Of a stretch of 64,000 nt of DNA, positions 47,579 to 59,259 are shown one piece after another. Position 1 is the stretch's first letter, and every line of letters begins with the position of its first letter. A program made the position numbers and the translations under genes. This DNA is from Medicago truncatula (Eukaryota > Streptophyta > Magnoliopsida > Fabales > Fabaceae). The stretch is taken from NCBI RefSeq assembly GCF_003473485.1, contig NC_053042.1, forward strand, positions 39,212,762 to 39,276,761, written 5' to 3'. Below the pieces are notes generated by a model that did no database searches, was not told where the DNA came from, and saw only the letters and a list, made by a program, of their open reading frames with translations.

Positions 47579-49167
47579 AGCTATCTACCCGACTACTACG
47601 CAATATGCATGATGGAGGGACCAATAGGGAAATGCATGGATGTGCATGTGATCAACATAAAGAAGGTGAAGGGTTGGTCAGAGGAGCCCCCCTCCATTTT
47701 TACTGAATTAATCTTTCACCTTCTGCTCTTTCTTTCTTTTAGTTAAAGTATGTTGTCACTTAAAAAGCAGAATCTTTCCAAAAAAGACCATGCAAAACCA
47801 CCATCAACTAAAATGTTGATAGAATCTTAGCAAAATCAATTATCTGAAAAACCTTTCTTATTCTATTTTTTATTTTTTTCACCTAAATGTTCATATCTAA
47901 CAGTTGGATGTTGGGGGATCATCAAATGGGCCACTGAACCCTGCTTGTAAGTACTCTAACATTTAAAAGTCTATGATTAATAGTTAATACAAAGCCTTAT
48001 CATTAATATATATTATTGAAATTCGTAGCTCATGATTGAACTATTTATATCCATCTGTCTTGGCCGTAAGAAATCAGAGAAGTCCAGTGAAGATATATGC
48101 AGCATTTTGTGTCTACATTAATTATTACAATGCATAATCATTTTGTGGTCACTGTTTCATATAAACTGACAATTTAATACAATAATTAAACGTTGGGTTG
48201 ATTCAAAATTTAGAGTATCCACCCCTTTGCAGGTTAATCTGTATCGTAATAAGTGTGACATTTCAAAAGAAAAGAGTGGTCACACCATCGTGTAAGTAAA
48301 GTCAAAGAGAATACTGAGTTGAGTTACATTTAGGCGCGCGGTTAACACAATGTGTCCAAATAAGTGTTATTTCTTTTTAACGATAAATTTATGAACAAAC
48401 TCACAATACTCAGGTTAACAGCATATAACAATAAAATGCTTACAAGTATGACAAAACCTACTAATATAACAAAATTAAAGTGTTCGAAATACTTATGTTT
48501 CTGCATCTAAATTGTTGACGACGTCAAACTCAACGATTGAATTTACATTAGATCGAATGTGGTTTGTAGATTTGAACAAAACAATATCGCACTAAAACGA
48601 CGACGAAATAACAAGAGAGAACTTAATATACATGAAAAACATTTATTTAAATAAAAAGGAAAAATAATAATTTAGAGATGCGATTTCATGTAAAAAAAAA
48701 TAACCTAACAACAACCCCTCCTTAGTGTGGATGAAAAAGGAAAGAAATATTTTTATTATGAGTGTTGCTATTGATCGCGATAGATTTTATCAAGAATTTA
48801 TCACAAACAGATTTTAGCCAATTAAAATTCTTTCGGCCGAAAATCAAGGAAGGTAATGGATATAATTTAGAAAAGGTATTTAGCAATTATACGGTCGGAA
48901 AATTTCCACGATACTATCTTTCACGAAAACTATCATTTCCCTAGCTTTTATTATAATATTAGCTTTTTGTTGAAAGATAAACGAAATGATAATAACCATT
49001 AAAAAATGAAACTCAACACACAAATGGATGAGTTGGATTCGAATCTCAATTATAGAATGAAAAATTTGAGTGGTTATAGTGGTAGCTAGGAAAGACTCTT
49101 TCTCTCTTCACTTTTTTTTGAGTCTCTCAACTTGAGTAGCTTCACTTGATAAATTGAATTAAATAAA
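47579..49167. other. Spacer without a gene
   Basis: AT-rich. It contains the second copy (about 48370-48700) of the dispersed repeat also seen at 24060-24440. Short open frames here have no recognisable protein. A lone B-box-like GGATTCGAATCTC at about 49033 lacks an A box. Confidence 0.5.
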
Positions 49168-49506
49168 GCTTAAATAAGTAAAAGGTACCTGTAAGTTGGC
49201 GCGTTTTTGGTTTTAGTCCATGCAAGTTTTTTCCTTGCGAAACAGCCCTCGTAATTACAAAACGTTTTGGAACTCGTCCTTGCCATCAAGTTCCGTGAAA
49301 AAAATGCAATGCTGGATAACGGACACCTACATGACATTTGCTGATATGGCAACTGGTTTAATTAGAGAGACTAAAAGCAAAAACGTATTTTTACATAGGG
49401 ATGTAATTAAAAAATGTAATCATCAATTTTTGAATTTTAAAAACCACACTCTTTCCTTCTTCTTCCTCTCTGATCTTTCTTTCTTCTTCTTCAATCCTTC
49501 CATGCC

Positions 49507-49765
49507 CATCCTCAAATCTCTTTAACTCTCTCAAAACCGCTGCTATCTTCTCTAACAAGAGCACACCACCTCAAAAACCCCAAAATCAAATCACAACAAA
49601 TCCAAATCCTCTTCCTCGAACATACAAATTTTCTCCAAAAGCTATGGTGGTTATTCAATAAACCTCAAGTTTGGAACACCACCACAAACCTTATCATTTG
49701 TCCTAGACACATGTAGCAGCCTTGTTTGGTCCCCAAGTTCCTCCCGCAACCTGTGCCCTAGACAC
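49507..49765 (+). pseudogene. Captured aspartic-protease N-terminal fragment
   Basis: The + strand encodes SLTRAHHLKNPK and then, after a frameshift near 49620, FSKSYGGYSINLKFGTPPQT followed by LSFVLDTCSSLVW. These are hallmarks of the propeptide/active-site region of plant A1 aspartyl proteases. The catalytic DTGSS reads DTCSS, so both the frame and the active site are lost. The fragment lies inside the Pack-MULE, between its terminal repeats. Confidence 0.8.
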
Positions 49766-49819
49766 AGGATTTGAAGAAGAAAGAAAGAGCAAAATGAGTC
49801 AAGGGAAAGACTAAAATCA

Positions 49820-50104
49820 ATGAGTACAACTCACTCTTCAACTAGGAAGATGGAGGAGGAGATGAAGGTGGTGCAGTTGAAACCATGGAAGTGCCACCGT
49901 GGTTCCATAATGGGTGATGAGTGTATTGATGTGGATGTTCAAGACATCATCCAACATAATAATAGGAATCAAAATGAGGATTGTTACCATGAAGATTGTA
50001 ATAGCAGAGGGGTCGAAGATCTTTCTTTCCATTTCGTTATTATAGGGTATAAAAAACTGCATTACTTCCTCTTGAGAATAGTGTTTAATAATACTATAAT
50101 GTAA
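49820..50104 (+). other. 94-codon open frame inside the Pack-MULE, origin unknown
   Basis: An open frame starting ATG AGT ACA, with WKCHRGSIMGDECIDVD and NEDCYHEDCNSRG. There are four closely placed Cys. I do not recognise the family. The CxGSI phrase recalls RALF-type peptides, but the diagnostic YISY and C-terminal Cys motifs are missing, so that is not claimed. It is most likely a second captured fragment and not a working gene. Confidence 0.35.
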
Positions 50105-50907
50105 ACTTGTAATATGAAGTGTTGTGGTAATTTGATTTTCATTCTTTTTTCTTTATGTTGCGTTCAAAATTTCCATTCCAGTTATGTCAGTAAGGAGTGA
50201 CAGAAACGATATGAGGAAAATAAGAGGTATTGCTTTCATAGAGCTGATATGTGATACTGTCAAAAAATAAGAGGCGTTGCTTTTTGTCTATCAATTGATC
50301 ATTACTTAAAATCACAAATGAAAGCAAATGATTACTTGCACACATGCAACTTTCATTCATGTTCAATTCATGGTCCCTCTGTTCTTACTTTGAGTGTCAC
50401 TTGGGCCAAGGGATTTTGAAGGGGCAAGGAGTGAAGAAAGCAAAGCACAGAGGGACAAAGAGAATGAGAAGCCACTAGGAAATTATATGACAACAATAAG
50501 TGTGGTTTTACTTTCTTTTTTTCTTTTTTAAGCCAATTTGGTATGGTTTATGTTTTAACTCTGAGAGAGGAAGAAGAAAGAAAGATCATAGAGGAAAAAG
50601 AAGGAAATAGTGGTTTTTAAAAATTGATGTTTACGTTTTTTTTAATTACATCCCTATGTAAAAATATGTATTTGGTTTTAGTCCCTCTACTTAACCCAGT
50701 TGGCAACTGTTACCATATCAGCATGTGTCACGTAGGCGTCCGTTAGCCAGCAATGTATTTTTTTTTTTCACGGAACCTGACGGCATGGACGAGTTCCAAA
50801 ACGTCTGGAAATTACAAGGTTGTTTCGCAAGAAAAAAACTTACAGGGACTAAAACCAAAAACGCGCCAACTTATCGGGACCTTTTACTTATTTAAGCCTT
50901 AAATAAA

Positions 50908-51642
50908 TGATATTTGTTGAAATGTAACAATATAACGTTGTTGATAGACAACCAATTATTTTGGCTTAAATGTTTAATGAACTCCATTAATTACTAATTG
51001 CTCAAAAGAATCTTAGTTTGATTTTTGGATGGAACAATTTTTTATCAGACTTTACTTACCTTTTGGTCGAACTCTTGATTAAAATATATGAAAAATTACT
51101 AAAGTCAAAAAGTAATGTTATTTAAAAGTGAATTTTATACTCTAAATTATAAAATTAATAACAAAATAATATATAAATTTAATTATCCTTGACATTTAAA
51201 TCATAAAGAAATGAATATTTTTTTTTAAATGGTGGTTCAAAAATAGTATATATCATAAAAATATTTATTTATGTTAAAATTGGTTAAAGTGTGGTGTATA
51301 TTTAATTATTAAGGAAGAAGTTGTAATTCAAACATTTCATAGGGAAAGGGGAGTGTAAGTTTTACTTTTCAAAGAAGGAAAATGTATATTTTAAGATAAG
51401 AGGAGATATGAGTGTAATTCAAGCTTCTTTTAAAGGACGAGAGTGAAATTTACTCTATTAAATAAGCTTTGTTATATGGTGCGAAGAAAGTAATCATGAC
51501 TGGTCATGGGGACTGTGTCGTCCTTAGATTTTTTGTGCCCTAGGAGAAACAATCAAATTGTGTCATTTTAATTATTCTAATATATTTCTACTTACATTTT
51601 TGTTGCAAAAGTTTCATTTATAATCAAAGTTCTCTAAAAATA
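50908..51642. other. AT-rich spacer
   Basis: No gene, RNA or defined element was seen between the Pack-MULE and the LINE fragment. Confidence 0.5.
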
Positions 51643-51920
51643 GTTAGAGTTAGAGTTTCATGAATATAATTCGTTATTGCTAAGGATTACCAATTTGATC
51701 GACCATGCTCCTGATTTGGTCTTGCATCATATATTTCGAGAAGTTAATCTCAGTGCTGATTGGTTGGCAAAATACATAAATTCTTTCTGTTATGGATGTC
51801 ACTACATGATCCTATCTGCCTTATGAGCTTTTAGATCAACTGTCTAGGGATGCCCTGACACTAAGTGTGTCTTTTCTGTTCTTTTTCTTTTGATTTATTT
51901 TAATTCACCAAAAAAAAAAA
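51643..51920 (+). mobile_element. Very short 5'-truncated LINE with target duplication
   Basis: About 278 bp ending in a poly(A) run. It encodes part of an RNase H-like C-terminus (DLVLHHIFREVNLSADWLAK) with stops after it. GTTCTCTAAAAATA is present on both sides (51629-51642 and 51921-51934), a duplication of at least 14 bp. This fits target-primed reverse transcription. Confidence 0.85.
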
Positions 51921-52007
51921 GTTCTCTAAAAATATATTTGCAATATAATTAATCAAAGATAATTAAAAAAATATATATATTATATAGTATTGCCTACTAA
52001 ATAAAAA

Positions 52008-52294
52008 GGGTTAATGGTGCTTTACCCCCCTGTAATATAGGTCATTTTTTATTTTCCCCCCTGTAAAATATTTTTTTTGATTTACCCCCTGTAAAAAAAA
52101 AAAAATTTAATACCCCCTAATAGGTCATAAAAAAACGAATTTATTTTTTTTTTGCAGAATTTTTCGTTTTTTTATGACCTATTAGGGGGTATTCCAAAAA
52201 TAAAAAATTTACAGGGGGTAAATCAAAAAAAATATTTTACAGGGAGGAAAACCAAAAATGACCTATATTACAGGGGGTAAAGCACCATTAACCC
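52008..52294. mobile_element. MULE-type MITE, largely palindromic
   Basis: 287 bp with perfect 9-bp duplications AAATAAAAA (51999-52007 and 52295-52303). The ends are GGGTTAATGGTGCTTTACCC and its complement. Repeated CCCCCTGTAA words lie in each arm. Confidence 0.9.
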
Positions 52295-53771
52295 AAATAA
52301 AAATAGTAATTTTGATGCCACTAAAAAAATGGTGTCCTCAACTGCCACTTCTCTCCCGTCCACCTTTAGGGTCACCCCTGCATGGGGATATCGGTATTGC
52401 ATTTTTTTAAAATAAATAAAAGTCAAACTAAATTACAATTTGAAGCACATCTTAATCTTAACAAGATTAATTCATCAATTTTCATCGTTCAATATGTCGT
52501 ACTAACACGTTTTTCCCTTTTTTTTTAGGGGAACATGCTTTTACCTTATTGAATACTAATATTAAAAAATTATAAAAGAATAATCTGTATATACTGAACA
52601 TATTTAAGCATCTAAAATGAGAAGTCCGTCAATAGATAATCCTTATGTCTCTTCATTGATCTCTCTATGATCATAATTTTATTGCTATAATTTTGAAATA
52701 GAGATAATCCTTATGTCTCTTCATTGATCTCTCTGACCATAATAGTGAGTGGCAGATCTGTTTGGAAGTCCATAAATGCCATGGCCTCCGCTTAAAAAAA
52801 TTAAATAATATATATATAAGAAATTTACCAAAAAAAAAAAAACTTAAACTTTAGGTAGTTTATTTCTATGACATGAACCAAATATATAATAATGTAAGTG
52901 ATAGATAGTTGCTCATAAACAATACACTTTATAGATCGTGTATAATGTCAAATGAACAACGGTTCTTCCATCTACGTAGATATATGCGGTTTAAGAAATC
53001 AGTTCATGAGAATATGAGATTCATTTCAAACATAAAATATATGCGCTTTCACTAAAAAAAATCCTATGGATTTATTAAAAAAAATCCTATGGAATTAGTG
53101 GAAATTAAGTGATTTATTTGTACATGACTTTTTTTTTCCAAGATTTGTATATGATTTTTACGAGTTTCAATTATAATATGTTAGTATTATCGCCTCTTCA
53201 AAAAAAAAAAAAAAGTTATTATTATCGCTCTCCAAATATTTTGGGTAAGATTTGCCACCGAAAATTAATGGTGTGATATTAATTACTAATTAGGCCAAAA
53301 TATTCGTTCTGTAACCAAAAAAAAAAAAAAAATCGTTCCACACTCCATAACATTTTCAAAATATAGCTATATATATATAGAACAAGACATTTAGAGGATC
53401 CTTCATCCTCGCAAGATCTTTAATGGACGAAGGAAAGAAAAAAGTACGAATGGTTAAAAAATTAAGAGTGAGATTTATCTCATTTGAGACCTATTATCCC
53501 TAACAACATTATAACAACACATACTCAACATTATATTTTTGAAATGGCCATATTAATTAATGGTTAGTTGTTAGTGAACATTCCTGAGACAAATCAGCAC
53601 AAACAAAATGAGACTTCATGAACTAAAAGCTTGACTATATAATATAAAATATAAAATATAGTAAATAATAATAAGTAACACATGCATTTATATAATACAT
53701 CAAAGGTGTGAGTAGCAGCCAATTTTCAAAACTCTAATTTAAACATTGAAATTATTGTGCGAAAGGATGGA
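52295..53771. other. Spacer 3' of the AP2/ERF gene
   Basis: AT-rich, no gene found. A direct repeat TAATCCTTATGTCTCTTCAT plus TGATCTCTCT occurs at about 52636-52667 and 52704-52735. A second, TAAAAAAAATCCTATGGA, occurs at about 53055-53095. Confidence 0.5.
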
Positions 53772-54266
53772 TTAAATCTCTAGTAACGATGATGGATCCC
53801 AATCCTTAAGCCCTTGAGCCAGTAATGTATCATTAAGTTCCATAAAATCATCCATGACAAAGTCACTAGTATTCCATGGAAGACTTTGTAACTCAAGGTC
53901 CAAATTAGTCTCCACTAACACACCCTTATTATTATTATTATTATTAGAATTTTCTTCAATGCATTTAGGAGCTGTAGATTGTGTAGGATCAATCCCTATA
54001 CTTGTTGTTGTAGAGGATTGTGATGGTGCCAAATTGAGCCTAGCAGATTCGCCATATAACCTTTTTGAAGCATTGTCATAGGCAAGTGCTGCTTCAATAG
54101 AGGTGTTGAATGTTCCTAGCCAAAGCCTAGTGCCACGTTTGGGTTCTCTTATTTCAGCAACCCATTTTCCCCAAGTCCTTTGCCTAACTCCTTTGTAATT
54201 GCATAATGCATTCTCTGGTCCTCCTTTTCTTCTTGATCGTAGCTTTTTTGATTCCTTTTTCATCAT
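53772..54266 (-). CDS. DREB2-type AP2/ERF transcription factor
   Basis: A predicted nuclear activator that would bind DRE/CRT (core CCGAC) promoters in drought or heat responses; the function is inferred from family. A single exon of 164 residues, as is usual for many DREB genes. Residues 3-17 are basic ([14 protein letters not shown]), a likely nuclear signal, and run into the GGPEN stretch seen in DREB subgroup A-2. One AP2 domain spans about 22-80, with [26 protein letters not shown] and [14 protein letters not shown]. Val in the WVAEI strand is the DREB-type residue. A run of six Asn (about 107-112) and an acidic, hydrophobic C-terminus ([23 protein letters not shown]) follow, a plausible activation region. 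It is shorter than DREB2A/B, closer to DREB2D/F-type proteins. No frame damage. Confidence 0.93.
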   Translation of the reverse strand: MMKKESKKLRSRRKGGPENALCNYKGVRQRTWGKWVAEIREPKRGTRLWLGTFNTSIEAALAYDNASKRLYGESARLNLAPSQSSTTTSIGIDPTQSTAPKCIEENSNNNNNNKGVLVETNLDLELQSLPWNTSDFVMDDFMELNDTLLAQGLKDWDPSSLLEI

Positions 54267-54590
54267 TGCTCACTCACTACTGAAGTTGTAGCTACCTTTG
54301 CTACTAGTAAATATAAATACTATATACTGTTTTCTTTTTTAATGATAATACTATAAGTATGTATTATTTGTGAGGTACCAACAAATATATATTGAGTGAA
54401 TGAATGTATATAAGGTGTGAGTAAGTGAGCAAGAGACACTTGGAATGTTGGAGAATGGATACTGACTTAAGAGTACCAAGGAATGACTCGTGGCAATGAA
54501 GAAGGAACACTTGTCTCTACTAGTATAGACTCCTTCGATCATAAGAATTTTATTTTCCTATTTTTGGCAGAAATGTTTCTGCTAATGATA
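54267..54590 (-). promoter_or_regulatory. Upstream region of the DREB2-type gene
   Basis: The minus strand has CCTTATATAC at about 54408-54417 and a TATATATT stretch at about 54385, either of which could serve as TATA. No DRE, heat-shock or ABRE element could be named with confidence. Confidence 0.3.
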
Positions 54591-54614
54591 AATTAAAAAA
54601 AAAAAAAAAAAAGT

Positions 54615-55043
54615 TAAAAAATGTTTGGAGTCGATGTTGATCAGCATTTTCTTCGAGCTATCCCTATTGATAGATTAAGTTAACATATGTTATTACTGAA
54701 GTACCATACTATTCTTAGATATCGACTTATAATTTCACTATTTTTTATTGATGAGGCATGTCCTGTTTGTCGTAAGGTGTGCTTGGATATTTGTTAGGAG
54801 CATGCAGTTCGTTGTAAGGAGCTTCCTAACTTTAAGTACATAGATGACTTAGCTAGGGATGTCCTTTTTATATATTCAAGTGGGCTGAGTATCATCAGTG
54901 AAGAAGGAGACCCCTGTGAACTTCCTCACAGACTCACTAAATAGAAGATCTACAGTTAAGCATGCAGATGTTATGATGTACAGATGTGTAAGAGGTAAAC
55001 ATGCATGTGTGAACTTGATCTGGGTTTCGTCACTCGTGATATT
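54615..55043 (+). pseudogene. Decayed retroelement-like coding remnant with Cys/His motif
   Basis: The + strand encodes EACPVCRKVCLDIC, a stop, then EHAVRCKELPNFKY, DDLARDVLF and, after frameshifts, a HACMC-like end. From memory this resembles the C-terminal part of a repeated reverse-transcriptase-like protein common in legume genomes (CPVC..C..H..HC). Several stops and frameshifts make it non-functional. It ends where the MITE at 55045 begins. Confidence 0.5.
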
Positions 55044-55044
55044 A

Positions 55045-55388
55045 AAGGTGCGTTTGATTTGCTAAAAAATGAAGGACATGACAGAACAACTCTAGTTGTC
55101 CAGTGTTTGATTTGTAAAACTGTTTCAGGTACAGGACAAACTGGAGGTAAGGGACAGGACAAAAACTCATATTTTTGTCCCTCACCAAACCACAGCACAA
55201 CTTTTTGTTCCACGTACAAGTTGTCTAAAATACCAAAATAGCATTTTATCCCTCAAAAATCGTATAAAACAAAAAATTACTCAATGCCATAAAAAATTTG
55301 TCATGTGCTGTTCTACCTTGTGTTGTACTGTTCTATCTTGTATTATTATGTCCAGTACTTGCTGTTTTGCAAACCAAACAGACCCTAA
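55045..55388. mobile_element. MITE with GGTGCGTTTGATTTGC-type ends
   Basis: The left end is AGGTGCGTTTGATTTGCTAA; the right end in complement is AGGGTCTGTTTGGTTTGCAA. The interior has GACAGAACAACTCTAGTTGT and its partner words. It is the fullest copy of the family seen at 3395-4210. No clean target duplication was found. Confidence 0.65.
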
Positions 55389-56339
55389 GGGTCGAGACTT
55401 GTACGGTTGAGCTGGCAACGCAAAAATTTGCATCAAGCAAAGTGGCCAAACATGAAAAAGTGTGTTCTGACGATCAACAAGCTTTTATACTTTCTTTTTT
55501 TACACTTTTGGCTTTTTAGCACTACATGTTGATCTTCTACATAGAGTTCAAAGGGACATGCATATCAATGTCATGTCTCCTAAGTTGATGTGTTTACAAT
55601 GATTGGTTTTGTCATTCAAAAAAGTTTAACGGCGTAGCTTGTTGTCCACTTGTCTTCTATTCATGTGTAATTAGTCATTGATATATTAAATAAAATTATT
55701 ACTTCACTTGATTTCTTATGCTGAATTTTGACAATCAATATTTTAAGCTAAATATATAATTGTACATATATAACGTAACTTTCCATGTTGAGTTTGAAGG
55801 ATTAGTGTCACCACAAGTGCATAAGCCAAAAGGTGTGATAGCCACTTGGTACTCGTATGAACCTTCAACTAAATGGTGTACCTTTTTTTATTATTATTTC
55901 TTCTTAGTCAAGAGGCCGGAAGGCCAAAACGGCTGGGTACATTTTTATTTGAAACCATAAAAAATCACTTAAGGTTGACTTTATGAAACATACATTTTAC
56001 AATTTTTGAATGCAATAAACATAACCATCTCCTCTAGATTTCATTTTTTATGGAAGAGTCATTTATCCCTCTTATATTTTATTTTCTATTTAAAACGAGA
56101 TGGTTATGATTATTCCATTGAAATAAATATATTCATAAACATGAATTTAATTAAAGGTAGAAGATATAAATCCGACTATATATCCAACTTTAGATTCCAT
56201 TACTCACTTTTATGGTATGGAACTTAATTAATGCATCCCAATCTAATTGTCAAAAAGCTAATAAGATTGTAACAAAAAAAAAAAGTTAATAAGATTAAAC
56301 ACTATATAGTTTTTTTGGTAGAATAACAAAGGAAAAAAA
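55389..56339. other. Spacer without a gene
   Basis: AT-rich; the short frames show nothing recognisable. Confidence 0.45.
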
Positions 56340-57760
56340 AAAACTACAAATAGGATTTAGTCTGGGGCATCAAGCCTCAACACTGACTTCAACTATGAAT
56401 GAGAAGTCTGTCAAAATGTCACACTTAACCTTGAAAACGGCCGAGCTTGACCAAAAAATTTGTGCAACAACTTCCCTCTCTAAACACATGTTGGAAAGAA
56501 ATGTTAGGAATATACACTTTTAAACTAAAGATCTTTACCAACAAAGAAGTGTATGCATGCATATGCGTGTGGTCCGGATGTTGAAGAAGGTGGAGGACTT
56601 CAAGAGAATCTATCTCACAAATAACATGTTGAATAGAGTTTCTTATTACCAACATCAAACCATGATAAACACCAAAAAGCTCAGCAAAAGTGCATCCCCT
56701 GTCCCTCATTAGAAGAGAAACCAGTTATCCAATCACCCTTGTTGTCACGAAGTAAACCGTCAGAACCAATGTCACCAGAGGCACCACAACTTCCATCAAT
56801 ATTCAACTTAACACACCCATCTTGAGGTAGGGTCTACTTAACATTGTTATGATTAATGTGGTGCACAGAAGAGAGAATATTAACAGAAGTTAGGTCAATA
56901 CGCATGATGTCTATAAAATGAATGATATTTCAAGTTTTCCATTGTTAGTCACCAAGAGTATGGTTATTTCTGAAGCGACGTATCAACCAAATAGCTATTG
57001 AAAACATGTTACCAAAAGGTCCTTCACACATAGTTTGTAACCATGTTTTCAGGTTTGTGAAGCTAAAGAAATATGTATGATTAGCACAATAAATTTGCTA
57101 CCAAACTTCCTTCAATGGAGCACAATCTCTAAGGCAATGAAACACATCTTCATCGTGGGTTCCACATCTTTGGTAAACATGAGAAGTTGCCAAGTGGCAG
57201 TGATGTCAAAGATTGTTAGTTGAGATTGCATTGTGCATGCAAAGCCAAAGGAAATGTTGCACCATAGCTGGTATCAACAATTTCCAAATCCAATCCCAAT
57301 TTTCATTATCATTTCACTCTCTACAACGAGATAAAAGACAACTATATGTTGTAGAGTATGAATACCTTCCGGTTTTAGCAGCTCCCCAAACCCATCTATC
57401 TTGAATATTATCATCAAAGGTCAAAGGAGGGGGGATCGATCAACTATCATTTTAAGATCATTTGGAACCATTGTCATCAACTTATTCCAATCCCATGATC
57501 CAATAAAACTAACATCCTTAAGTTGTAACTGAGTATCCGAAATATGGACAAAATCAACCAAGTGACAAAGTGCTCCTAGCCCCGTCCAGTTATCATACCA
57601 GAATGAGGAGGATACGTCACTGATGCAAAATTGAAAGCCTTGTCTCAAAGCTTCCAATGCTTTTAAAATACTTCTCCAAATTAGATAAATGTTTCCTTTA
57701 ACTTTGATGTTCCAAATATCGCCGCCTTTAATGTACTTGTGAGATAAAACCTTCACTCAT
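56340..57760 (-). pseudogene. Decayed LINE ORF2 3' region (RT end, zinc-binding, RNase H)
   Basis: Read on the minus strand, 57756-57421 encodes a LINE RT-tail motif: IWRSILKALEALRQGFQF then SSSFWYDNW. Further on, short frames match the zinc-binding/linker region (KMCFIALEIVLH; AIWLIRRFRNNHTLGD near 56950). Then 56709-56425 encodes an RNase H-like domain with CTFAELFGVYHGL, CEIDSLEVLHLL and FQHVFREGSCCTNFL. Stops and frameshifts separate the parts. The order agrees with one LINE running right to left. Confidence 0.8.
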
Positions 57761-57988
57761 AATTTATGAGGTTCATAAAGAAGGTTTCAAATTAACTTAC
57801 ATAGAAGAACAGATTAAACACTACATAGTGTTTGTACATCAAAGTTATCTCTTAATTGTTAAATTTTAATTTATAGATTTAAAATTAAAATACAATGCAA
57901 GAAGCTACTAGTAGTAAACCCTTTAGACTTTAAGCTATTCATATATTTGTTGACGAAACAAAAAAATTCAAATAAATATGAATCTATA

Positions 57989-57992
<4 letters not shown>

Positions 57993-58026
<34 letters not shown>
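57993..58026. repeat. (TA)n microsatellite
   Basis: About 34 bases of alternating A and T. Confidence 0.92.
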
Positions 58027-58029
<3 letters not shown>

Positions 58030-59259
58030 TTATCATTGGTTTATTTAACAAAAAAAAAATACAATTATGTCGAGTTTTAAATTATATATGTTAAATGAAG
58101 TTAAAAAGTCAAGCTCTAACGGATGAAAGGGCATCCCTTGAACTATAACAATATATAGAGGGGTTATGTCAAAAAAGACAATTTAAAGGGGTTACACCCT
58201 TTTGTGATGGATTTTTCTTTTATTTTTACCTTTCGTTTAATCTATATTATCATTTTATAATATTATTTAAGTTATCAATTAAAAAATTAGTTAAGTTTCA
58301 TTAAAATAAGAACAATCTACAAAAAATACATTGAACATTAAAAATAAATAAAAAATTAACTTTAAATAAAGAAAATACTTCCTTCAAAAAAAAAATAAAG
58401 AAAATACTGTATTTTGGTGTAAGATTTTTCTTTTATTTTTTTCTCTTCACTAATTGTTTCTTATCATTTTATTGTTCATTTAATTAGTCCCATGATGCTA
58501 GTTATCTAAAAAAAATAATCAATGGGGGGAGAAGAAACATCCAGATGGTTGTTTGATTTTCTTTAATCAAATTTTTTAAATTATTTTACTATTTGTCAAA
58601 ATCGGGGGTGACAATATCAAGTGCGTGGTATAAAAAATATCACCTATTTTTAATCTTTCTTAAATAGGCCCTAAAACATGAGTCTTCAGCTAGAGCTTTG
58701 ACGAGGAATTTTACTTCGTACACCTTCCAGTTTCGTATCTACTAAAAACTTATTTTCGAAATCTGACACTTGTTTTGAAAAACTTATTTTCAAAACAATC
58801 CATATGGATATTCATACTGAATCCTTTGAAATACAAAACATCTGAGAATTTTCACAAAGTTACTTTGCTTTTCTAAGATTTTTAGTCATTTGGGGAGTAC
58901 CCGATTTTTGAAAGAAAAAAAATTACTGCTTCAATTTGTTAAAATGAAGTGCAGTTTAGATATAAAATGGGAGCATGGACTTCTTTCTTTAAAATTCATT
59001 CAAAAACATATGTCGCGCAACAAAAACTAAAACATCAAAACCGCATGCATGAAAATGTAGTAAGGATAAAAAAAAGTTCAATTTTTATTATATCGATGAA
59101 AAATAAAATTTATAATTTTGTAAGGACGGAAAAACTTATTTAACCTTTAGATACATTTCAATCTTGATTTTAGATCATATGGCCAAACTCATAAATCCAT
59201 GACAAAGTGTATTTATGCTGCAATGTATTGTTGTACTAGGAGCAAACTGCTGGAATTAT
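58027..59259. other. AT-rich spacer
   Basis: No supported gene, RNA or defined mobile element. Confidence 0.45.

Larger units (their letters stand above)
49168..50898. mobile_element. Pack-MULE with captured host gene fragments
   Basis: 1731 bp with perfect 9-bp target duplications TTAAATAAA (49159-49167 and 50899-50907). The terminal inverted repeats are over 300 bp: the left starts GCTTAAATAAGTAAAAGGTACC and the right in complement GGCTTAAATAAGTAAAAGGTCC, with TTGGCGCGTTTTTGGTTTTAG in both. No transposase. The unique interior (about 49510-50500) holds an aspartic-protease fragment and a 94-codon frame of unknown origin. Confidence 0.9.

Noticed and set aside
49020..49120. A further SINE
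   Set aside because: A B-box-like word is present but no A box upstream.
49820..50104. RALF peptide gene
   Set aside because: Only the CxGSI-like phrase fits; the YISY motif and the C-terminal Cys pattern are absent.
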